DNA from: Aquabacterium sp.
Lineage (GTDB): Bacteria > Pseudomonadota > Gammaproteobacteria > Burkholderiales > Burkholderiaceae_C
DNA length: 12,918 nt
Assembly: GCA_030654555.1 (NCBI GenBank)
Contig: JAURXG010000511.1
Span: 1 to 12,918 of the forward strand
Direction of reading: 5' to 3'
Shown here: positions 1 through 8,000 of the stretch, one piece after another
Layout of the letters: each line of letters begins with the position of its first letter
How positions within the stretch are numbered: the first letter of the stretch is position 1
Translations under genes and position numbers: made by a program
Notes under the pieces: generated by a model
What the model was told of the DNA's origin: nothing
Seen by the model: only the letters and a program-made list of their open reading frames with translations
Databases searched by the model: none

Positions 1-594
1 GCAGTTCTCGGTCTCGACGATCAGGATCGATGTGCCGCGGGCGCCTTGCGTGGGGTCGGTCTTGCAGACCACCAGCACCACGCCGGCCAGGAAACCGTTG
101 GTGATGAAGGTCTTGCTGCCGTTCAGGACGTAATGGTCGCCGTGCGGTGTCGACACTTTCTCGGCCTTGGCGCGGATGCCCTGCAGATCACTGCCGGCGC
201 CGGGCTCGGTCATCGCGATGGCACCCACCAGCTCGCCGGTGGCCAGCCTGGGCAGGTACTTCTGCTTCTGCTCGGGCGTGCCGTGGTTCAGGAAGTAATG
301 CGCCACGATGGTGTGCACCGAGTTGGCCCAGCCCGACAGGCCGCGGCGCGCGCACTCCTCGTACAGCACGGCCTCGTGGCGGAAGTCGCCGCCGCCGCCG
401 CCAAACTCCTCCGGGATGTCGGTGCACAGCAGGCCCAGTTCGCCGGCCTTGCGCCACACCGCGTGGCCCACGTTGCCGCGCTTGCGGGCGGCCTCGTCGT
501 CGGGCATCAGCTCGGTCTCGGCAAAACGCGCGCAGGTGTCGCGCCAGCGGTCCAGGTCTTCGTCGGTCCAGCTGCGGGCAAAGGTCATGGTCAT
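1..594 (-). CDS. Acyl-CoA dehydrogenase, N-terminal part (cut by left window edge)
   Basis: The first 198 residues of an acyl-CoA dehydrogenase (FAD-dependent alpha,beta-desaturation of an acyl-CoA, passing electrons to ETF); the C-terminal half lies off the left edge. Seen: the N-terminal helical domain (about residues 5-122) with a glycine run after PEEF (65-69), then the middle beta domain with MTEPGAGSDL (128-137), the flavin/substrate-binding signature, and NGSKTFITNG (158-167). I chose the ATG at 594 because GGAG lies 7 nt upstream (602-605); an in-frame ATG two codons later is also possible. It is third in a leftward run of ACAD genes, 91 nt after the stop of the preceding one, so it may be co-transcribed. 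Unlike the two genes before it, it has the standard MTEPGAGSD signature expected of a homotetrameric ACAD. The C-terminal catalytic Glu and the substrate cannot be judged. Confidence 0.95.
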   Translation of the reverse strand, partial: MTMTFARSWTDEDLDRWRDTCARFAETELMPDDEAARKRGNVGHAVWRKAGELGLLCTDIPEEFGGGGGDFRHEAVLYEECARRGLSGWANSVHTIVAHYFLNHGTPEQKQKYLPRLATGELVGAIAMTEPGAGSDLQGIRAKAEKVSTPHGDHYVLNGSKTFITNGFLAGVVLVVCKTDPTQGARGTSILIVETENC

Positions 595-601
595 GCGGGG
601 T

Positions 602-605
602 CTCC
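602..605 (-). promoter_or_regulatory. Ribosome binding site of the third acyl-CoA dehydrogenase
   Basis: GGAG on the minus strand (CTCC at 602-605), 7 nt before the ATG at 594. It supports that start and independent translation after the 91-nt gap. Confidence 0.6.
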
Positions 606-662
606 GGACAAGGCAAGGAATGTGGAAAGGTCCGCGGCGGGCGAAGCGGCCGTGATGGTCTG

Positions 663-688
663 GCGGGTTGGTCTAGCGGGTTGGTCTA
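663..688. repeat. Perfect 13-bp tandem duplication across a stop codon
   Basis: Plus-strand GCGGGTTGGTCTA occurs twice head to tail (663-675 and 676-688), and a degenerate partial copy (TGGTCTG, 656-662) precedes it. The CTA of the right-hand copy at 686-688 is the TAG stop of the leftward gene 686-1810, so the duplication places a second TAG 13 nt downstream. The second TAG is in a different frame, because 13 is not a multiple of 3. It lies in the 91-nt gap between two ACAD genes. It is probably a replication-slippage duplication; no function is evident. Confidence 0.85.
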
Positions 689-1810
689 ACGTAAGGGCTG
701 CAGCGCCGCCACGCGGCGCAGGTGCACGTCGACGCTGCCGAAATGGTGTTCGATCAGCGTCAGGCGCTTGAAGCCGTGGCCCACCACCAGCTCGTCGGTC
801 ATGCCCATGCCGCCGTGCAGCTGCACCGCGCCCTGCCCCACGGTGCGCGCGGCGCGCGCCACCGCCACCTGGGCCGAGGCCACCGCACGGCGGCGCTCGG
901 CGGCGGGGCCGTCCATCGCCGCCAGCGTGGCGCCCACCAGCGCGCGCGCCAGCAGCCAGGCCATGTGCATGTCGGCCAGGCGGTGCTGCAGCACCTGGAA
1001 ACTGGCCAGTGTGGTGCCGAACTGCTTGCGCTGGCGCACGTAGTCCAGCGTGTCGTGCATCAGCCGCTGCGTCACGCCCACGGCCTCGGCGCCGGCGGCC
1101 AGCAGCGCTTCGTCGGCGGCCTGCACCAGCAGCGGCAACACGTCGGTGCCGGCATCGCCCAGCAGCGCCTCGGCCGGCGTGTGGTCGAAGCCCAGCTCGC
1201 TGGCCCAGCCACCATCGGCCAGGCGCAGGTCACGCCGGCTGATGCCGGCGGCGTCGGGCCGCACCAGCGCCAGGCGCAGGGTGCCGGCTTCGTCGCGGGC
1301 GCTGACCAGCCAGTGCGTGGCATAGGGCGCGGCGCGCACCACCGCCTTGCGGCCGGTGACGAGGCTGGCGCCGCCGCTGCTGCGCACCGTGGTGGCCACC
1401 TGCGACAGATCGTGCCGGCCGGCCGGTTCCAGCGCGGCCAGCACCGGGCGCACCGTGCCGTCGGCCACGCCGGCCAGCAGCTGGCGCGGCCGCTCGCCCG
1501 GCAGGCGCTGCAGCAGGCCGGCGCCGGTGACCACGCAGGCGGCATAGGGCTCGGGCAGCAGCGCATGGCCCAGCGCCTGCAGGATGACCAGGTGGTCGGC
1601 CAGGCCACCGCCCAGGCCGCCGGCGTCTTCGGGCAAGGCGGCGCCCAGCAGGCCCAGCGATTCGGTCAGGCCCACCCACAGCGGCGTGATGGCCTCGGGC
1701 GAGGCCAGCAGCGCGGCGCGGCGCTCGAACGGGGCGTGGTCCTGCAGCCAGCGCGACAGGCTGTCCTGCATCAGGGCCTGGGTGTCGCTGAGGGGAAAGA
1801 GGGCATCCAT
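686..1810 (-). CDS. Acyl-CoA dehydrogenase, small-subunit type (PimD/FadE28-like)
   Basis: A 374-residue divergent acyl-CoA dehydrogenase. The C-terminal helical domain is clear: RQRKQFG (259-265), whose Arg and Gln belong to the FAD-binding signature, and QLHGGMGMTDE (330-340). The middle-domain TEPxAGSD signature is degenerate (LEPAGRHDL near 127-135), and the C-terminal Y-E-G-T motif with the usual catalytic Glu is absent; the equivalent stretch reads LVVGHGFKRL. These losses fit the small subunit of heterotetrameric alpha2-beta2 ACADs such as the small subunit of pimeloyl-CoA dehydrogenase or actinobacterial FadE28-type proteins. The ATG at 1810 follows the TGA of the upstream ACAD after 2 bp and lacks a strong ribosome site of its own, so translational coupling is likely. 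Pairing with the upstream gene is inferred from order and sequence type. Its stop codon lies in a 13-bp tandem repeat. Confidence 0.9.
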   Translation of the reverse strand: MDALFPLSDTQALMQDSLSRWLQDHAPFERRAALLASPEAITPLWVGLTESLGLLGAALPEDAGGLGGGLADHLVILQALGHALLPEPYAACVVTGAGLLQRLPGERPRQLLAGVADGTVRPVLAALEPAGRHDLSQVATTVRSSGGASLVTGRKAVVRAAPYATHWLVSARDEAGTLRLALVRPDAAGISRRDLRLADGGWASELGFDHTPAEALLGDAGTDVLPLLVQAADEALLAAGAEAVGVTQRLMHDTLDYVRQRKQFGTTLASFQVLQHRLADMHMAWLLARALVGATLAAMDGPAAERRRAVASAQVAVARAARTVGQGAVQLHGGMGMTDELVVGHGFKRLTLIEHHFGSVDVHLRRVAALQPLR

Positions 1811-1812
1811 GG

Positions 1813-3024
1813 TCAGTGGCTCAGCAGATGCTGCGCGATCAGGTTGCGTTGCACTTCATTCGTGCCGGCGTAGATCGACGCGGCGCGGTCGTTGAGGTAG
1901 GTGCTCATCGCCCACACCGCGTCCTCGGGCAGCGCCAGCGCATGCGCGGCGCAATCGGCCTGGGGCAGCCGGGCCGCGGCGTAGGGCCCGGCGATGGTGA
2001 CCGCGATCTCGGTGATGAACTGGCGCAGCTCGGTGCCCAGCAGCTTGCCGACCGACGGCGCGATGGGCTGCTCCTCGCCGCAGATGCGCGCGGCCAGCAC
2101 CTGCTGCTCCAGCGCGTGCAGCGCGTCGATGCGGCAGGCCGCGTCGGCCAGCAGCCGCTCGACGTCGCGGCGCTCGTCGTCGTCGCCGGGCCGGTCGGCA
2201 AAGGCCTGCACCGCCGCGCGCTGCAGCCGGCCCAGGCGGGCGCGCAGGCCGGGCGCGTAGGTGCCGCCGCGCTCGTGCACCAGCAGGTACTTGGCGATGG
2301 TCCAGCCCTTGTTCTCCTCGCCCAGCAAGGCCGTGGCCGGCACCCGCACATCGTCGAAGAAGACCTGGTTCAGCTCGTGGTCGCCCGAGATGCTGATGAT
2401 CGGCCGCACCGTGATGCCCGGCGTGTCCATGTCGAACAGCAGGAAGCTGATGCCCTGCTGCGGCTTGCCGGCGCTGCTGGTGCGCACCAGGCAGAAGATG
2501 CGGTTGGCCCACTGCGCATGGGTAGTCCAGATCTTGGTGCCGTTGATGACGTAGTGGTCACCGTCCCGCACCGCCTTGCACTGCAGCGACGCCAGGTCGG
2601 AGCCCGAGCCCGGCTCGCTGTAGCCCTGGGCCCAGTAGTCGTCGCCGTTGCGGATGGCCGGCAGCCAGCGGGCTTGTTGCTCGGGCGTGCCGAAGGCCAG
2701 CACCACCGGCGCGACCATGCGCGCGCCCTGCGGCGCCAGCACCGGCGCCTGCGCCGCCGACAGCTCGCTGGCGAAGATGGCGTGCTGGCGCGGCGTCCAG
2801 TTGCAGCCACCCCATGCCACCGGCCAGTGCGGCACGGCCCAGCCGCGGCGCGACAGGATGCGGAACCAGCGCTGGCCGTCGTCGTAGTCGGTGAAGATGC
2901 CGGCGGTGCGCCGGCCGGCCAGGCGCAGGTCGTCGGTGAGTTCGGTGGCGAGGAACTGCCGCACCTCGTCGCGGAACGCGTCGTCGGCCGCGGCAGATTC
3001 GTTGCAGGCAGGGGATGACACCAT
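1813..3024 (-). CDS. Acyl-CoA dehydrogenase, large-subunit type (PimC/FadE29-like)
   Basis: A complete ACAD of 403 residues (402 if the GTG at 3021 is the start). In order: N-terminal helical domain (about 14-127); middle domain with YSEPGSGSDL (135-144) and NGTKIWTTHA (161-170); C-terminal domain with the FAD-site stretch EEQPIAPSVGKLLGTELRQF and the terminal IYAGTNEVQR (384-393). Where many ACADs have the catalytic Glu (YEGT) this protein has Ala386. Glu251 in LVHERGG sits where isovaleryl-CoA-type and alpha2-beta2 enzymes place the base, so it is the candidate (inferred by eye). It is first in the leftward run and 2 bp from the small-subunit-like gene, so the two probably form one enzyme acting in beta-oxidation of a CoA-activated acid. 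GGAGG is only 3 nt from the ATG but 6 nt from the GTG at codon 2, so the GTG may be the real start. The divergent neighbour is an acyl-CoA ligase. Confidence 0.93.
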   Translation of the reverse strand: MVSSPACNESAAADDAFRDEVRQFLATELTDDLRLAGRRTAGIFTDYDDGQRWFRILSRRGWAVPHWPVAWGGCNWTPRQHAIFASELSAAQAPVLAPQGARMVAPVVLAFGTPEQQARWLPAIRNGDDYWAQGYSEPGSGSDLASLQCKAVRDGDHYVINGTKIWTTHAQWANRIFCLVRTSSAGKPQQGISFLLFDMDTPGITVRPIISISGDHELNQVFFDDVRVPATALLGEENKGWTIAKYLLVHERGGTYAPGLRARLGRLQRAAVQAFADRPGDDDERRDVERLLADAACRIDALHALEQQVLAARICGEEQPIAPSVGKLLGTELRQFITEIAVTIAGPYAAARLPQADCAAHALALPEDAVWAMSTYLNDRAASIYAGTNEVQRNLIAQHLLSH

Positions 3025-3027
3025 CGG

Positions 3028-3032
3028 CCTCC
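3028..3032 (-). promoter_or_regulatory. Strong Shine-Dalgarno (GGAGG) that questions the start
   Basis: GGAGG on the minus strand (CCTCC at 3028-3032). Only 3 nt separate it from the ATG at 3024, which is unusually tight, but 6 nt separate it from the next in-frame codon, GTG at 3021. Either start changes the protein by a single residue. Confidence 0.65.
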
Positions 3033-3078
3033 AGATCAGGGTCAGCGGGCAGTCTCACATGCGCGGCGGGGTGCATGA

Positions 3079-3096
3079 ATCGTCGAAAGCGACGAT
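3079..3096. promoter_or_regulatory. Inverted repeat in the divergent promoter region, candidate operator
   Basis: ATCGTCG (3079-3085) and CGACGAT (3090-3096) form a perfect 7-bp inverted repeat around AAAG. It lies 55 nt upstream of the leftward ACAD operon and 106-133 nt upstream of the rightward ligase, depending on its start. An 18-bp dyad in a 178-bp divergent intergenic region suits a dimeric repressor such as a TetR- or GntR-family regulator controlling both transcripts. It could instead fold as a short RNA hairpin. No regulator gene is visible in the window and I found no convincing -35/-10 pair, so the function is inferred. Confidence 0.4.
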
Positions 3097-3202
3097 GTAG
3101 GCGCGGCGCCGCAACCGATTCAATGCCGCATCCCGCAGCATCGGGCACGCCGGCGTCGGCCAGCAAGTCGCCGCAAGACGGCACCGCGCCGCACGCCCCA
3201 GC

Positions 3203-4804
3203 ATGCACGACCCAGGAGCCCCGCCCGCCATGCCCAAGCCCGCCCCCGTACCGCCCCCCCCGCCCACCACCATCGGCGACCCCCTCAGCCAGGCGGCGCG
3301 CCGCCGCGGCGACAGGCCGGCCTACATCGAGCAAGGCACGGCCTACGGCTGGGCCCTGGTGGACGCCGCCAGCGACCAGATGGCCTGCGGCCTGATGGGG
3401 CTGAAGCTGCAGCGCGGCGACCGCATCGGCATCATCGGGCTGAACCAGATGGAATGGCTGCTGCTGTTCTATGCCGCGGCCAAGATCGGCGTGGCGGTGG
3501 TGGGGCTGAGCGTGCGCTACCGCGACAGCGAGCTGGAGGCGATGCTGGGCGACAGCGAGACCAAGGCGGTGTTCACGCTGCGCGAGCACGAGGGCTTCGA
3601 CTTCGTCGCGATGTTCCAGCGCCTGGGCCCGCGCCTGCCGGCGCTGCGCCACGTCATCGCCATCGACGGCAGCGGCCTCAACAGCCTGGCCGCGCTGGCC
3701 GCCACGCCGCTGGAGGCCGGGCGGCTGTCGGCGCTGCGGCGCCGGGTGCTGCCCGACGACGTGGCGATGGTGATCTACACCTCGGGCACCACCGGCCGGC
3801 CCAAGGGCGCCGGGCTGACCCACCACAGCCTGCTGGCCAGCGCCGCCGCCCAGGCCGCCCACACCCGGGTGAGCGACGCCGACCTGATCCACATGGCCAA
3901 CCCGCTGAACCACGTCGGCGGCATCACCTGCGGCGTGCTCACCCACCTGGTGGGCGGCGGCACCGTGGTGCTGGTGCCCGAGTTCAAGGCCGATGCCGTG
4001 ATCACGCTGATGCAGCAGCACCGGCCCACCATCGTGGCCGGCGTGCCGACCATGCTGACGCTGCTGCTGATGAATGCACGCGTCGACAAGGTCGACTTCT
4101 CGGCGGTGCGGCTGGTGTTCTCGGGCGGCTCGAACGTCGATGCGGTGCTGCTGGAGCGGCTGGCGCAGCGTTTGCCCAACGCCACGCTGATGAACCTGTA
4201 CGGCCTGACCGAGACCTCGGGCGCGATCGTGATGACGCCCTGGGAGCGCAGCCACGAGGACCTGATGGGCACCATCGGCAAGCCCTTTGCCGGCGCCTCG
4301 CTGCGCATCGCCGGCCCGCATGGCGAGGCGCTGCCGGCGGGCGTCATCGGCGAGCTGTGTTTCAAGGGCGTGGGCGTGGTGCCGGGCTACATCGGCGCGG
4401 CCGCCGGCCAGGGTTTCAGCGGCGACGGCTGGCTGCAGACCGGCGACCTGGGCGAGGTGGACGCGCGTGGCGTGATCACGTTGAAGGGCCGCAAGAAGGA
4501 CATGTACATCCAGGGCGGCTTCAACGTCTACCCGGCCGAGGTGGAGGCGCTGATCAACCGCCATCCGGGCGTGATGATGGCCGCCATCATCGGCGTGGGC
4601 GACCCGGTGCTGGGCGAGGTGGGCCGCGTCTACGTGATCCCCAAGCCCGACAGCGGCCTGCGCGAGAGCGACATCCGCGCCTGGTGCGCCGAGCACCTGG
4701 CCGACTACAAGGTGCCGCGCCAGATCGTGCTGCGCGAGGCGCTGCCGATGACGCCGGCCGGCAAGATCCACAAGGCCGCGCTGCGCGCCGAACCGTCGGC
4801 CTAG
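3203..4804 (+). CDS. AMP-forming acyl-CoA synthetase / acid-CoA ligase
   Basis: An adenylate-forming (ANL superfamily) ligase that activates a carboxylic acid with ATP and then CoA. Numbered from the ATG at 3203 it has 533 residues: phosphate-binding YTSGTTGRPKG (192-202), NLYGLTETSG (331-340), QTGDLG (412-417), the hinge region GRKKDMYIQGGFNVYP, and catalytic Lys521 in MTPAGKIHKA. No signal peptide or membrane segment, so cytosolic. The ATG at 3230 is a likelier start: AGGAG lies 11 nt before it (3214-3218), whereas nothing resembling a ribosome site precedes 3203. That gives 524 residues beginning MPKPAPVPPPPP, a proline run encoded partly by eight consecutive C. It is divergent from three ACAD genes, suggesting it supplies the acyl-CoA they oxidise. 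Substrate is not predictable: fatty, dicarboxylic, alicyclic or steroid-derived acids all fit. Not cotranscribed with the lipoprotein gene 227 nt downstream as far as can be seen. Confidence 0.95.
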   Translation: MHDPGAPPAMPKPAPVPPPPPTTIGDPLSQAARRRGDRPAYIEQGTAYGWALVDAASDQMACGLMGLKLQRGDRIGIIGLNQMEWLLLFYAAAKIGVAVVGLSVRYRDSELEAMLGDSETKAVFTLREHEGFDFVAMFQRLGPRLPALRHVIAIDGSGLNSLAALAATPLEAGRLSALRRRVLPDDVAMVIYTSGTTGRPKGAGLTHHSLLASAAAQAAHTRVSDADLIHMANPLNHVGGITCGVLTHLVGGGTVVLVPEFKADAVITLMQQHRPTIVAGVPTMLTLLLMNARVDKVDFSAVRLVFSGGSNVDAVLLERLAQRLPNATLMNLYGLTETSGAIVMTPWERSHEDLMGTIGKPFAGASLRIAGPHGEALPAGVIGELCFKGVGVVPGYIGAAAGQGFSGDGWLQTGDLGEVDARGVITLKGRKKDMYIQGGFNVYPAEVEALINRHPGVMMAAIIGVGDPVLGEVGRVYVIPKPDSGLRESDIRAWCAEHLADYKVPRQIVLREALPMTPAGKIHKAALRAEPSA

Positions 4805-5031
4805 GCACCGGGCCGGTGGCCGGGGGGCCGGCACGGCGGGCGCCGGTCGTCGAGGGCATCGGCCATCGCGGCCTTCGTGCCCGGCGTGCAGGAAAGCACG
4901 CGCCTGACCCCGCGAATGGGCGGCCTCTTGCCCTCAATGGCAGCAGGGTCATCGGGGATACTGACGCCGGTTCCCTTGGTCGTGGTGGTTGCGCGAGGGT
5001 TTGCAGACCCGGCAGCAACAGAGCAGTTCCC

Positions 5032-8000
5032 ATGAGCACACGCACAGCGGCATCGATCGTCACCTCCCCGTCGTTGGTGGCGCGGCCCGGGCAGCACCCA
5101 GCGGCCGCCAGCGGCTGGCAGCGGCCCCTGGGCCGCCTGGCCGCCGGTCTGGCCTGCACGCTGCTGGTGGCCTGTGGCGGTGGTGGTGGCGGCGACAGCC
5201 CGGCCGCGCCGGTGACTCCCCCGGTGACCCCGCCGGTGGCCAACCTCGCGCCCACGCAGGTGCGCCTGGTCGAGGTCAGTTCATCGGCCGTGGGGGCCTT
5301 GAACGCCAGCTGGCTGCCCGCCGCCGACGACCGCACGCCGGCGGCGGCCATGCGCTACCAGGTCCACGTGTCGACCGAGGCGGGTTTCACGACCGTGGCC
5401 GACGGCCCGGCCAGCACCTTGCGCCACGACGCGGTGGGCAACAGCTCGGCCCAGGTCACCAGCGGCCTGCAGCCCGGCAAGACGAACTACGTGCGGCTGG
5501 TGGCCATCGACGGCGACGGTGCACGCACGGTCAGCGACGCACTGTCGCTGGTGGTGGCCGACCAGGCCGCCACCGCGGTGGCCGGCACCACGGTGCAGGC
5601 GCTGGAGGCCACGCAACTGGCCGGCATCGCCGCCGACCGCATCACCCTGCAGCCCGGCGTGGCCGCGCCGGCGGTGGGCAGCTTCGTCAGCAGCGCCGAG
5701 GCCAACGGTGGCCTGGGCTTCCTGCGCAAGGTGGTCGGCGTGAGCACCGCCAACGGCAGCACCACGCTGCAGACCCGTGCGGCAGCGGTGACCGAGGTGG
5801 TCAGCGAGCTGCAGCTCAGCAGCAGCTTCCGCATGGGCAGCGTGCCCAGTGCCGTGGGCAGCCGTGCGCGCAGCGAGGGCATGGCCGTCGCCCAGGCCCG
5901 GCCGGGCCGCGAGCGTGAGCACCACTTCAGCTGGCCGCAGAGCCAGCTGCGCTACTTGGCCGCGGTGGCCGACGCCGCACCCGACAAGCAGGCGCTGGGG
6001 CACAAGAGCGCCAGCGCCGCCGGCTTCCAGGCCGGCACCGGCCTCACGGTGCAAGGCAGCTGGGCCAAGGTGGACGGCGCCAGCCGCATCGAGATCACCG
6101 AAGGCGGCCAGGGCCAGAGCCAGCTGACGCTGCAGATCACCAGCAACGCCACGCCGTTCACGTCCAGCACCGCCGTGGGCGTGTGCAAGGTGACGCTGGG
6201 CGCCGTGCGCGGCTACGGCACCGACAGCCAGCCGCAGGCGCTGGCGGTGACGCTGGCGCCGCTGGTGCAGGTGACCACCCAGTCGGGCGGACGGGTCACC
6301 CGCGCCACGCAGGCGCTGAACTTCAGCGCCGGCACCGGCACCGCCACCGACGCGCCCTACCGCGTCACCGCCACGGTCTACATGGACGACGCCGGTGACG
6401 GCTGCAGCGGCGACGACCTGTCGGCCGCCTGGCGCGAGACGATCGACTTCGAGCTGGAGGTCTTCGTCACCACCGACGCGCTGCCCGAGAGCGAGCCGGC
6501 CGACAAGGTGTTCGAGGGCAGCGGCGACTTCAAGGTGCACAACAGCCTGGTCACCACCTTCTCGCCGCGCGTCAGCTTCGACAAGACCATCAGCGGCGCC
6601 CGCCTGACCCATGCCAAGTTGCTGGCCCAGGCCAGCCCGCGCGTGGTGCAGACATTGACCATCGACGCCACCGCCCAGGGCAGCATGGACAAGACACTGG
6701 AGGTGATCACGCCGCGCAAGTTCTTCAAGGTCTACGTCACCCCGGCGGGCCTGCCGATCGTCATCAGCGGCGTGTTCCGCCTGGACATGCGCATCACCGG
6801 CCAGGTCAGCGGCGAACTGCACGCCATCGAGACGCTGACGCTGGGCTACGACGACCTGCAGTTCGGCCTGGAACTCGTCAACGGCGAGTACCGCGTGATC
6901 AGCGCCGCCGCGCCGGTCTACAACTTCAAGGCCGGCGGCCAGGGCCAGGCCGAGGCCGACCTGCAGCTGCGCCTGCTGCCCAGCGTGGAGCTGACAGGCT
7001 ACGAGGCGCTGACCGGCAAGATCGTGCTCGACCCCTATGTCAACACCGAGGTCGGCCTGCAGGGCCATGTGCAGTTCGAGGCCGACGTCGACTTCGACCA
7101 GCAGCAGCTCGACATGGCCGCCGACGCCGACTACCGGCTCACCAAGACGCGCCTGTCGGCCGGCCTCAACGCCTGGATGTACGCCGACTTCACCGTGTGG
7201 GACCAGCAGCTGCTGGTCTACCCGCGCGAGGCCGACAAGGCCGACTACACCACCTACCGCAAGGCCGAGATCATTGCCGACACCACGCTGGCCGATCTGC
7301 CGGTGCTGCAGGCCTTCGTGCCCACCGGCGCGGGCACGGTGCACCCCGACGACAGCCGGGCCATCAAGGTGCGGCTGACGGCCAGCAACGTGGCCAACCC
7401 GCTGTTCAGCCTGTTCGGCAACCTGCTGCCCGAGAGCTTCATCACCTGGCAGCGCTTCACGGCGCCGCGCATCGTGGCGCCCATCGGCGTGGCGGCCGGC
7501 AGCTACCGCCTGCTGCCCGACCCGCAGGGCGACGACAGCGTGGCCTGGGTGGTGCTGACCGCGCCCGGCGACTACCTGGCGCGCCTGGGTGGCTACAGCA
7601 GCTGGGGCCGCTGGGCGCGGCAGTATGCCGAGGTGCCGCTGAGTGCAAGCGACGCCAATGGCAACGGCATCCTCGACCAATGGGAGCAGCGCTTCGGTCT
7701 GACCGGCGCCAGCGGCGAGGCCATCGCGCTGGCCGACCCCGACGGCGACGGGCTGAACAACCGGCAGGAGTGGCTGGCCGGCAGCAACCCGATCGTGGGC
7801 GACGGCCAGACCCGGGTCATCGCGGTCTCGCCGCAGAGCGCCATCGTCGGACAGCAGACCCTGTTCCGGGTCACCGGCGTCAACCTGCCGCTGACGGCCC
7901 TGCTGTCGCTGACGAACGCGGCCGAGAGCTGCTACGCGCCGGTCGAGCAGTCGGCCACCGGCTTCTCGGTGCTGTGCACGCCGGGCGCCGCGCCGGGCCA

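Noticed and set aside
2558..4834. 758-residue open frame on the minus strand
   Set aside because: It is antisense to the ligase and part of an ACAD gene, with a low-complexity His/Gln/Arg/Ala composition typical of GC-rich shadow frames.
4811..4835. GC-rich dyad (GCCGG...CCGGC) after the ligase stop as a terminator
   Set aside because: No U-tract, and alternative pairings are just as good. At this GC content such dyads are expected by chance.
4926..4960. TTGCCC and GATACT as a sigma-70 promoter for the lipoprotein gene
   Set aside because: The spacing between them is about 23 nt, too long, and neither element is close to consensus.
3454..5031. Long open frame that would extend the lipoprotein upstream by 526 residues
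   Set aside because: It runs through the ligase gene in another frame and its translation is Arg/Gly/Ala-rich noise. A signal peptide with lipobox starts right after the ATG at 5032.
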